Source: Gautieria morchelliformis (lineage: Eukaryota > Basidiomycota > Agaricomycetes > Gomphales > Gomphaceae). Taken from it: a stretch of 64,000 nt of DNA. The notes under the pieces are model-generated. The model was not told where the DNA came from. It made no database searches and saw only the letters and a list, made by a program, of their open reading frames with translations. Positions 20,417 to 31,200 of the stretch are shown piece after piece. Made by a program: the position numbers and the translations under genes. Within the stretch, counting starts at the first letter, position 1; the number at the start of each line of letters is the position of its first letter. The DNA lies in assembly GCA_015179125.1 (NCBI GenBank), contig WHVA01000042.1:62001-126000 (forward strand). The letters are read 5' to 3'.

Positions 20417-21502
20417 ATGCCTCCTCGTACCACAGCTACTTCAGCTCAAGCAGGAGCTGTCGAAGCTCTCTCTTATTTTGGCAGTCTTAGATCCGCAGCA
20501 CCAAGGCACGCGGAACCCTCCGGCAGCTCTCGTGCCGACGATGAGCTCTCCGATGCTATTCCGCAACGATTCGAAGAAGTTCCCGACGCTAATCCCGATG
20601 ACAATCCCGACTATGACAGAAACTCGACGAGTAGCAGCGGCGAACAAAACGCCTTTCCCGACGACGAACGAAAGGTCAATTACGCCCTTTCCTATCTCCG
20701 AGGCACGGCTCTCGACTACTTCGAACCCGCCCTCATGGATCTGTTCGCTCTCGTCAACTGGGCCGACGATTACCACAACTTCGTTTCCGAACTCCGCAGC
20801 AACTTCGGACCATTTGACATGGAAGCCGATGCAGAAAATGAACTCAATAAGCTTCGTATGAAAGACACTCATAAGATAGCTAAATATATCGTCACATTCC
20901 AGCAGCTCGCTCCTCGAGTCCAATGGGGAGAAGCCGCACTCCGACGCCAGTTTTACATGGGCTTGCCATCCTGGATCAAGGATGACATTGCCCTCCTCGG
21001 AAAACCCGCCACCCTTACCGACCTTCGTAATTTAGCCCAATCCATCGATTCGCGCTACTGGGAAAGACACTCCGAGATTGCTCGCGAAACCTCCGCCCAG
21101 AGCAAGAACGACAAGTCTTCCGACAAGAAGTCTGACAAAGACAAGAAGAAGACTAATTCCGGAAACAACAACTCCGGAAACAACAACAACAACAGTTCCG
21201 GATCCAACTCCGGCAACTGGAACAACAACTCCACCCCTCGCAATAACCAGGCCTCTGGTTCCAACACCAACGCCCGGAAGAGCACTCCGGACCTTTCCGA
21301 CAAACTTGGGAAGGACGGAAAACTTACCCCTGTAGAACGCCAGCGTCGCATGGACAACAACCTTTGCCTCTTCTGCGGCAAAGGAGGTCACGTCGCTCGC
21401 AATTGCACCCGAGCTTCCGCTTCCGCTGCTAAGGCCAAGGGCCATGCGGCGAAGACAGAAGAGAAATCCAAAGCGGCTCCCACTACGGATGCAAAAAAAT
21501 AG
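20417..21502 (+). CDS. Gypsy C Gag
   Basis: The intact 361-residue frame starts at the first ATG after the primer site. The N-terminus is acidic. The capsid domain is seen in YALSYLRGTALDYFEP and LRNLAQSIDSRYWER, followed by an Asn/Gly/Ser-rich linker and a CCHC knuckle CLFCGKGGHVARNC near residue 320. It ends GCA AAA AAA TAG. The heptamer A-AAA-AAA directly before the stop lets -1 slippage enter pol. The Gypsy A gag is its close relative. Confidence 0.9.
   Translation: MPPRTTATSAQAGAVEALSYFGSLRSAAPRHAEPSGSSRADDELSDAIPQRFEEVPDANPDDNPDYDRNSTSSSGEQNAFPDDERKVNYALSYLRGTALDYFEPALMDLFALVNWADDYHNFVSELRSNFGPFDMEADAENELNKLRMKDTHKIAKYIVTFQQLAPRVQWGEAALRRQFYMGLPSWIKDDIALLGKPATLTDLRNLAQSIDSRYWERHSEIARETSAQSKNDKSSDKKSDKDKKKTNSGNNNSGNNNNNSSGSNSGNWNNNSTPRNNQASGSNTNARKSTPDLSDKLGKDGKLTPVERQRRMDNNLCLFCGKGGHVARNCTRASASAAKAKGHAAKTEEKSKAAPTTDAKK
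21492..21502 (+). promoter_or_regulatory. Putative -1 ribosomal frameshift site at gag stop
   Basis: The run of seven A (X-XXY-YYZ type) lies immediately before TAG 21500-21502. The -1 frame is open from here through the protease, so a -1 shift would fuse Gag to Pol. Confidence 0.6.
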
Positions 21503-24500
21503 TCAGCAGTCCTCCGGCCTCCGCACGAGCTGAGGGCTGTGTTGACCCCATTCGTGCGACAAACGAGGTTAAACTCAATGCATCCGCTCTTTCATCCTCC
21601 GACTCCCTCTCTGTTCCACTCACTTCCGACACAATTTCCGCACCCCAGTTCACAGCATTGATCAACTCCGGTTCGACTCATTGTTTCCTCGATTCCGACT
21701 TTGTTTTGAAACATAAACTTCCAACCCGCAACATTCCAACAATTCCGCTCCGCCTTTTCGACGGGTCATCTAACACGGCAATTTCCCAAGTCGTGGACCT
21801 GTCTATCCATTTCGCTACTGGGGACAACCATGAAGTTACGTTTTACGTTACTCCGCTAGATGCTAGCTGTTCCATTGTACTAGGACACAATTGGCTCACC
21901 CGATATAATCCGTCGGTTAACTGGGCATTGGGTCAAATACAGTTCCGTACCCTGGATCAACTTCCGTCTATTCCGACGTCATCCACAAAGATGGCTCAAG
22001 CCTCTTCTGCAACTCCGCTCATGGATTCAGTTCTGCACTCCGGTCCCGCTTTAGCACCTCCGCCCCTTGAAGCTCCTCGAATTGCGCTTGTTTCCGCCAC
22101 TGCTTTCCACGTATTGCAACGGCAAGAAGACACGACCGTTTTCCAGCTTCACCTTTCCGACTCGGCTTCAGTCAAGGCTCGTTCCGCCTCAACTTCTGCT
22201 CCGATTGACATGAGCTCAGTCCCGGAAGAATATCGTGACTTCCCGGACGTGTTCAATAAGGCCAAAGCCCATAAACCTGCTGAACATCGACCTTACGATT
22301 TGAAGATAGATTTGGAAGAAGGAGCATCCCCACCCCTTGGACCGATCTACTCTCTTTCGCAAAGTGAACTCCAGACTCTCCGAGAGTTCGTCGATGAACA
22401 CCTCAACATGGGCTTCATCCGCCCTTCGCTGTCTTCACACGGCGCCCCGGTCCTTTTCGTCAAGAAGAAGGATGGATCTCTCCGCCTCTGCGTCGATTTC
22501 CGCGGACTCAATGCCCTCACTAAGAAGGACAAATATCCGCTTCCACGCATTTCCGATCTACTCGACACTCCCCGCAGGGCGAAGATCTACACCAAAATCG
22601 ACCTCCGGCACACTTATCACCTTGTCCACATCCGGGAAGGTGACAAGTGGAAAACCACCTTCCGCACCCGCTACGGTGCTTTTGAGTGGGTTGTCATGCC
22701 TTTCGGTCTAACCAATGCTCCCACCGCTTTTCAGCGATTCATGAACGACGTATTTTCCGACCTTCTCGACGTATGCATCCTAGTCTACATTGACGACATC
22801 CTCATCTATTCCGACACACCGGAAAAACATCGGGAACATGTCCGCGAAGTTCTCCGCCGCCTACGCAAACACCACCTCTACGCAAAAGCAGAGAAATGCG
22901 AATGGCATCGCGACACAGTCGAATACCTGGGCTACATCCTCTCTCCTACGGGTCTTACCATGGCAGAGGACAAGGTCAAGGCAATTAAAGAATGGCCGGA
23001 ACCCCGACGTGTTAAGGATGTACAGTCTTTCCTTGGCTTCACCAACTTTTACCGGCGTTTCATTTATAATTTTTCCGACATTACTGTTCTGCTCACGCGT
23101 CTCACCAGGAAGGGTGCCCCATGGAATTTCACTCCGGAATGCTGTTCCGCATTTGAAGCTCTCAAATCGGCCTTCACTACGGCTCCCATACTCGGTTTCT
23201 GGATTCCTGATGCCCAACTTGTACTCGAAACCGACGCTTCCGACTATGCGCTAGCCGCCATTCTTTCCATCATTTCCCCCGACAACAGAGAAATTCATCC
23301 GATCGCCTTTCATTCCCGCACCTTTTCCGCCCTGGAACTCAACTACGACGTCCACGATAAGGAACTACTTGCGATTTTCGAAGCCTTCAAAATCTGGAGA
23401 CACTACCTCGAAGGTCCAACTTATCCGATTGACGTTGTAACAGATCATAAGAACCTTGAGTATTTCGCGACTACTAAGATTTTGACTCGCCGTCAAGTCC
23501 GCTGGTCTGAATATCTCTCACAGTTCAACATGGTGATCCGCTTCCGCCCCGGGAAGCTCGGAGCCAAACCCGACGCACTCACTAGACGTTGGGACGTCTA
23601 CCCAAAAGAGGGAAGTAGTGACTATGCCAGCATTAACCCGCACAATTTCCGCCCAGTATTTTCCACTGAGCAACTGGCATCGTCCCTGCGTGCCACAGCA
23701 TTGCAGTTTCCACTACTCCGCGCCTCAATCATTATGGACACCGAGTCTCTCCATTCCGACATCCGTTCCGCACTCCGTTCCGAGCCCACCTCCGCAGCCC
23801 ACCTCGATGACCCCACCAGTCCTGGATGGTCCCTTGATTCCGACAGATTTCTCCGGTACAAGTCCCGGATTTACATTCCGGATACCAACGATCTACGACT
23901 TCGCGTACTCCAGCAAAGCCACGATCATCCGCTCTCAGGACACCAAGGCCATAACAAAACCCTCGACATAATCTGATGTACCTATACTTGGCCTCTCCTC
24001 CACACGATGGTCCAAGACTACTGCAAGTCATGCACCACCTGTATGCGAGCCAAGCCTCAACGTCACAAACCCTACGGCCTCCTGAAGCAACTTCCGATCC
24101 CGGAACAACCGTGGAATTCAATATCCATGGACTTCATTGAGAAACTTCCTAAGTCATCCGGCTATGATACCATTCTAGTTATTGTTGACCGCCTCACAAA
24201 GCAGTCGATCTTTATTCCAACTTACGACACCATCACTTCCGCCCAGCTCGCACAGCTCTTCGTGCTCCACGTCTTTTCCAAGCACGGAATTCCTTCCCAT
24301 GTCACTTCCAACCGTGGATCCGAATTCATGTCATCCTTTTTCCACACACTCGGCAAGGCTCTCAACATGAAGCTCCACTTCACTTCTGGTTATCACCCCG
24401 AAGGAGACGGACAGACGGAACGTACTAATCAGACCCTTGAGCAGTATCTCCGCGTCTATTGCAACTACCAACATAGCAATTGGTCCGACCTTCTTCCGCT

Positions 24501-25206
24501 CGCGGAATTTGCCTACAACAATGCACCTTCCGCCACCACCGGAATATCACCCTTTTACGCCAACAAAGGCTACCACCCGAATCTCGCCATCCACCCTGAA
24601 CGCAACCTCGCCTCTGCAAGAGCCCAAGATTTCGTTGTGGAACTCGACGACCTTCACCAACACCTCTGAGAGAACATTTCCGCCGCCCAAAAGGGATACC
24701 AAACTTCCACCGATCAGAAACGACTTCTGCAGCCGGCATTCGAGATAGGCGACAAAGTCTTTGTCAAAGCTGAAAACTTCCGCACCACTCGCCCCTCGAA
24801 GAAGCTCTCTGAGAAATACCTTGGTCCTTACGAGATCATCGCTAAGGCCGGCAGTCGTTCTTTCACTCTCAGACTTCCTGACAATATGCGCGCAGTACAC
24901 CCAGTTTTCCACGTCTCCATGCTTGAGCCAGCAGTTCCGAATACAATTCCGAATCGAGAACAACCTCCGCCTCCGCCAGTCATCATCGACAGAGAACCGG
25001 AATATGAGATCTCAGAAATTCTCAACTCAAAGCTCGACAGACAATACCGCTGCCAACTCCAGTACCTACTCAAGTGGGCAGGCTATGAAAACACCGACGA
25101 AGAGACCTCGTGGATTTCCGCCACAGACCTAGACCACGCCTCTGACCTCGTCTCTGATTTCCACAAGTCTTATCCTGATAAGCCTGGCCCCATTTCCGCG
25201 CCCTAG
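21503..25206 (+). pseudogene. Gypsy C Pol (protease, RT, RNase H, integrase, chromodomain)
   Basis: The pol frame is -1 to gag. The protease active site reads ALINSGSTHCF, so the catalytic Asp is Asn (AAC, 21664-21666). Reverse transcriptase has LVYIDDILIYS (about 22780), and RNase H keeps ETDASDYALAA and VVTDHKNLEYF. The integrase zinc region reads HDHPLSGHQG ... YCKSCTTC. The second integrase Asp is also Asn (TSNRGSEF, 24310-24312). TGA stops at 23974-23976 and 24667-24669 stand where Arg is expected (CGA to TGA). A chromodomain (PEYEISEILNSK ... LLKWAGYENT, about 24990-25110) ends the protein. All five lesions are transitions at CpG. The copy is inactive but only lightly decayed. Confidence 0.9.
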
Positions 25207-25338
25207 TCATTTCCGACCTCAATTCCGATACCCATTGTTTTCTTACAGTTCTCAAGTTACATGTCAAATCCGATTAAGTTCCGATTACGCTATTTTCCGA
25301 CACTTCAAGAAATTATAATTACAAGTCACTTCGACACC

Positions 25339-26580
25339 CTACTCCTCTCTCATCGTTTCCGCCTCACCCTCGTTCTCCACTTCCGCACCCTCTTCTGCAT
25401 TCCCTATCTCCACACTGACCAACTCGGTCCCCACCCTCGTATCCGCCACCTGACTCGGACCCGCTTCCGCCCCATTCTCCTCCTGCATCAGCAAGTCCAT
25501 TCTTTCCTGGACCATGTCATTCCGCCACCAGTACTCCCGCTTGAACTGCTCAAAGACCGCCGACATAACGGTCATCTGGTTCTGGAAGGACAGCAACTGC
25601 TGTTCCTGAACCGCCACCATCTCCACGAGGATGTTCCGGACCCCGCGTTGGGTTTTGCGGATCCCCCTCAATGACTCCACAATGTCAAGCAGTGGGGACA
25701 CCATGGAGAAGCGGTTGAGCACCGCTGTCTCCGAGGTTCCGGTCACCGGAAATCCTTCCACCTTCTTTCCACTCGGTCCCGGTTTCGACTTGGGGGTTTC
25801 AGGCCCCTCGGTCTCGACCCTGCGTCTTTTCCGCTCCACCCTCGCGGCACACCCATCCACCACACAACGTCGCTTCTTGTCCCGGCACCGTTCGCAGGCC
25901 GTCTCCCGTGGATTCTCCGACCACACACACTCCAGGCCCTTGACCTCGCACGTGTCACAAGGAGCCTTCTCCTCCTCACCGTCCCTGGTTTTCCTTTTTC
26001 AGGTTGCGGGATTCTCCGGCCCCAGCTCTCGCAACTGCAGTATCCGGGCCATTTTGTCCTTCCAAGCCTGTTGGAACTCGTCCACCCTCCGTTTCCGTTC
26101 CACAACAATATTCGGCATGGGAGCAACATCTTTTTGCTTCCCCTTGCCCTCTGGGGGCGGCGTGCTTTCCGCAGAGCTTTCCGCTTCCGACTCCCCCTCA
26201 GATTCTACGACCCTCTGGCAGTTTTGTTTCCGTGAACTCCGAAAAAACACCACAGGGCATTTCCGACTCACCCGTTTGTTCCCCGCCTTTTCCGCCGCGG
26301 CCTTGTCTTCCGCAGCTTTTTTGGCCGCGTCCCGTTTCCGCTGCTCCTCGCGGAGGCGCGACTCTTCCTTGCGGCATTTACGGTCTTTTTCTTCCCTCTC
26401 CTTCCGCTCCTGTTCCTTGCACTCCTTCTCCTTGCGCTCCTCCTCCAGACGCTCCCTCTCTTTCCACGCGGCTTCCTTGGCCTCGCGCCTTTCGGCCAGC
26501 TCCTTCTGCGCAAGCATATCAGCAAAGTGCTGCTTCATCTCGGCACTGGTCATTTTGGAGAAATCGATTGGAGTGCTCAT
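25339..26580 (-). pseudogene. Antisense gene of Gypsy C (Zn2Cys6-like, coiled-coil protein)
   Basis: The gene is antisense to pol, between the pol stop (25206) and the 3' LTR. From ATG 26580 it encodes MSTPIDFSKMTSAEMKQHF, a long Glu/Lys/Arg-rich coiled coil and a Ser/Glu-rich acidic part. After a single in-frame TGA (25999-26001, probably from CGA) the same frame continues with a perfect Zn2Cys6 pattern, C-x2-C-x6-C-x10-C-x2-C-x6-C (CDTCEVKGLEC, CERCRDKKRRC), a basic patch (VERKRRRVE) and a helical C-terminus (QLLSFQNQMTVM). The total is about 413 codons with one stop. No intron is needed. The position and cysteine layout parallel the antisense gene of Gypsy A, but the rest of the sequence is different. 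Role unknown. Confidence 0.7.
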
Positions 26581-26686
26581 GATGGATCGAAGCGAAGACG
26601 CGTTTGTTTCCCGCCTATCTTTCGAACTCCGACGTGTTTGTTCACAGGTCACGTGATTCCGACTTGTGGTCTCGCGGGGCTCGACC

Positions 26687-26701
26687 TTAGAAGGGAGATA
26701 C
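26687..26701 (+). other. Gypsy C polypurine tract
   Basis: The purine-rich run AGAAGGGAGATAC lies directly before the 3' LTR (TGTTACG at 26702) and would prime plus-strand synthesis. Confidence 0.7.
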
Positions 26702-26824
26702 TGTTACGACCGTTCATTTCCGACTTCCGACCTTCAGTTCTGCAACACTTTCCGCCCCTCCGATATTTCCGACATCCCGCCCCTTGTTCATTTCCCTTGT
26801 TCTTTCGACTCTATTACTCAGATC
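26702..26824 (+). repeat. Gypsy C 3' LTR, left part
   Basis: This is the first 123 bp of the 3' LTR, broken by Copia A. The last five bases AGATC are the decayed copy of the target duplication GGACC found at 41473-41477. Confidence 0.9.
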
Positions 26825-27733
26825 TTTTGGATTAAGGTGTCAACTAGTGCCTTTTAACAAGTAGAATCTATTGCCTAGTGATTGAAATCACTGCGTTCGC
26901 CCCTCTTCTACGTGCTGACTAAGCCTTTTGAGGCGCGTCCAGCACTGATGAATGTGAGTCACGTGACCGTGTCGACAGAAGAACGGTGTCGATCCAAGGG
27001 ATAGTCAAATCAAAAGCATTCGCTTTTAAGGTAGTATAGAGTAAACAGTGATAGTAGACCCTCGACAAAGATTTAGAATAAACTATCAAGATCTGAGCTC
27101 TGTAGCTATCAAACAAGACTACAGCAATTTCAGGAGGCAGAATAATCAATTCTGGGTAATTTCGTTCATACATTTGTACTAGCTATTTATACTATATTGA
27201 TAGTAACTACTAGTGTTCAAGATATTGGATGGATGGGTCGAAAAACTACTTTGTAACTAAGGGGTGACTGATTTATAGTCATAAAGTCATGGGGTGATGG
27301 GGATGGTGTTAGGATTGTCTGGGCTTTGGAATAGAGATCTGTACCTAGTATACAAAGCCCCTGTCCACACGATGTTAAGATAGTAATCAGTCAGACGTGT
27401 CATGGTATTAGAATAGAAAATGGATCTGAGTCTACCCTGCCCAGCATATATGCTGGTCTTGGAGATGGGGCCGCTGTCTCTGTGCCCTTTCTGTGGGGCA
27501 GCTGATTGAATATGTATACTGCAGGTGACTTTCTCAGGTCGCTCCACAGCACGCTATACCCCTGCGCAGTCTTTTGTTCTCTGCGGCGTTTGGTGCCCGC
27601 ACCCCTCGGTGCCTATGGCCTGGCGCCTGTCAACGTCATGGCCGATGCCATCACTCGATAGGCGCGCCGTCCCTGATCGACCACACGTGGTCGACACTCG
27701 AACTCCTGTATATTACCCGATCTATGAGTAATA
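26825..27733 (-). repeat. Copia A 3' LTR, outer part
   Basis: The sequence matches 40403-41311 with about 1% differences, mostly transitions. It ends at TA (27732-27733), the target site of the Plavaka-like transposon. Confidence 0.95.
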
Positions 27734-27754
27734 CACCCCCGTTCGAGTTTGGAG
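27734..27754 (+). repeat. Terminal inverted repeat, left
   Basis: It starts CACCCCCGTTCGAGTTTGG and pairs with the right end at 35799-35819 (CACCCCCGTTTGTATTTG on the minus strand). Confidence 0.85.
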
Positions 27755-28212
27755 TATCTAAAAGGTCAAGCACTTGACGTATTCGCGTCCTCGACTACCT
27801 AGCTATTGTATGCCTTTTAGGAGGGTCTGTGGAACGTAAAATGTGGAGGCTCAGTATAATCTCGGGAACTGCCTGCCGCCCACCTGTTTCATGCATCTGT
27901 CACACCTCATCGTTTCTGCCTTTTCAAAACCCCGCCAACAGCTTGGCTCAACGTCGTCTGGGTCCGGTATTTTCCTTGTTTCTCAGGCTTCTAACACTCT
28001 AGGGAACTGCCTGTCGCACACCTGTTTCATGCATCTGTCACACCTCATCGTTTCTGCCTTTTCAAAACCCCACTGACAGCTTTTCTCAACGCCGTCTGGG
28101 TCCTGGTATTTTCCTTGTTTTTCAGGGTTCTAGTTAGCTTTGACAGAGACCTATAAAACCTTCGTGATGAACCTCCAAGATATGATCAGAGGCAATCACC
28201 TGCGGGGCCCTT

Positions 28213-31200
28213 ATGGATGTTCCACCCATACTCCCACTTGCAAAAGACAGCCTCGTGAATGTTTCCGGGAATGTTGCTATCATTGATTGTGGCCGAAGAT
28301 GGAAAAAACTGACTGTTCACATATCGCCAACGTCCCCTGGTCCGATTGTAAGTTCTGTGTTATTGAGCCCAAGGCATGCCAGAGTTAACTGTTCTATTCA
28401 AGACTATGATACTGCATTTCTCTCCTACAGATTTTGACGGCACTGCCATGCCTGGATGGCTTGCAGACTCTGACCAGTCCAGTGACACAGATTCGGACAC
28501 CCAGCCTTCTTCTCCTTCGCTTGAGCATGCATCCCCAACCTTCCAATCTGGCAAACCTTCCAATATCAAGACGTCCACGGCATTAGTCACGGCCTCAAAC
28601 CCATATGTACCCTCTCAAACAAACTTCAGGGTGACCCAACGTCTAGATACCCTCCAACCTGGCAAACCTTCCAATATCAAGATGTCCACGGCATTAGTCA
28701 CGGCCTCAAATCCATACGTACCCTCTCAAACAAACTTCAGGGTGACCCAACGTCTAGATATGGTATGGTTTTCATATACATTGCAATGGCGGGTGGCTCA
28801 TATAAATTACTTGAAGTCTTCCATGGCAATCAGAAGCACAGAGCCTGTGACGATGACAGGGTCTGCGATGCAGCGCAGTAGCCGATTGCAGTCCATTGTC
28901 ACCCCGGTAACCAAGAACGCGACACAATTAGTAGGTATGAAACCTGGCAGTCAGAACCACGAGGTCAGCAAACACAAACGTGAGGGCAAACAGGAAACAC
29001 CGAGCACTTCACGCAAACGTCGCAAGGTGTGGGAAATTTCCAAAGAGGAATGGGATGTGTACTTCCGTCCCACTGGTTGGATCAGGCCAGGTGATCGTCG
29101 TTATTGCAAAAGACCCGACCTTGCATGACATTATGAAACATCAGAAATATATATTGCTTGTTGTTATATAATATTGCTTGTTGTTTCTCATATGGACCAT
29201 CGGAGTCAAATGTGATCACATGGCCGGTCGTTTCTACATACCGAACCATCCTCTTCCATCCACCCAAGAGTCAGTCTTTGTGCAGATCCCCACTCATCAT
29301 TCCAGGACCTCGGAGGAAAAAACTACCAGCAAGTAGGTGTTTGCCAATGGTATAAGTGACATGCACCGTGTTCATTTGGATTCTAGATTTCGAGGTCCAC
29401 GCAAATGACAACAAACGGATTCGATGTCAGACATGTCAGGTATATGATGCCCGACCAGAGGACATGCATTGGATATGCCGCGCTGCTTCATCCACTCATA
29501 ATAACAGCCGCACACATGTAGAGAACACACAGCGGCTCACACATCGGCGAGAGATGGCCGCGATGATGTATTCCAACATGATCGAAGCGCAAGTTGCTCA
29601 CCCTGGGAATGTCATTGGTGACCCACGTCCTCATATGCATTTGAATGATGACATGGGATTTCATGATGATAGAGAGGCGGAACGTGATATCGCTGTTGCT
29701 GGGATGCGACATATGGTGACTCAAGAAGACGAGGATCGGCTTATTGAAGAGGAGCTAGAAGACTATGACGCTTATGCCGCAGAGCTATCCAATGACCTGG
29801 ATGACGAGTCATCCCCAGATGATGAGGATGTGACTGTCCCGGGTGCCATATTGGACCAGCAGGCATTCGGTGCGTCAGAGTACGACACATCTGCTCTCCT
29901 CTCATGATGATTTCTTTAGATCTCGAAAGTGTCCCGTTGGTGGAACTCCAATCACACCTATCAGGCATATCTCAGGCAGGGGATTGGGCGCCATATCCAA
30001 ACAAAACTGTGCGTACCTATGTAATGTCAACCATACGAGCAGTTTTGACATGACTCACAAACCAGATGTGTCTCATTGATCTACTTGATAACCTCCCTCG
30101 GCTTCGCTTGTCTCAGCGTCACATGGAAATGTTTTTATGGGTGATGAAGGAGTGTGGAGCCATCGATGTCCCCTCGCAGTATGCACTTCGCCAGGTGCAA
30201 GCAAGATTACAGGAAGCCTGTGGCGTTACTACCAACCGCTTCATCAGTTCAGCCAAACATGTGCTCTATGTCAACAGTATCCCAGAGATTGTGGCAAAGG
30301 TATGTGAATGGGTGTTCATCCGTGCCAGAAATCTCATCGCTCATCAGGACTATGCAAACCCGCAAACGGCCCATCTCTTACAGCATTACCCGGAGGACAC
30401 CAAAGGTCCCGTGTCAGAGATTTGGCAGGCTACACGGTGGAAAGAACTACCACTGGATCTGTTGACCCCAATGTGTCGGCATAAATTGAAGGACTACTAC
30501 GTGGATGAACTTGCAGAAACTGTGACCGGCGAGTACGTGATCCCATACATGTGGATCATTCGTGAAGGGGCACTATGCTGTGATGCCCGTCGAGCCTCAG
30601 TCACACCGGTAGGTAAATCTGGCCAGAGTACAGCTGAAGTATTGACAGTTCTCGGCACAGAAGGGACTCCAAGTCAAAAAAGACCTAGTGAATATTCGTG
30701 TGGATAAGCTCCTACACAACTATTTGGACTTGAAATCCGAGGGGCCGATCATGTTTGCCAGTAAGCTCAGATTTGATTTGGAAGTGGTGCACTCAGGAAC
30801 CAAGTGCGTGATTAGGAGAATCGCAAGGCTACCTCGAACGCATTCCCAACCCGTTGCGTGCCATAGCCAATGGGGATGAATTGTACACATCATTTGTCTT
30901 TTTGTGGGCAGATGATGTCGGAGGTAACACGTCAAAGCTAATTAGTGCTCACAAAAACATCTATCTCATGCATACGAACCTCCCTGGACAATTACTTCAG
31001 CAAGAATATTTCATACGCTTTGTAACCACATCACCCGAAGCCACCACACCTGAACAGTTTGAGGCGGTAAAGGAGGTGATCTTGTAAGTCACTTCACCTT
31101 GGGCTTAGGTATAGATGCTGAATGTTAAGTGCACATCATTAGAGAGAGCCAGAAGTCTCCGCCTCGAGTATTCCATGCGCACACACAACGGATGTGTAAA

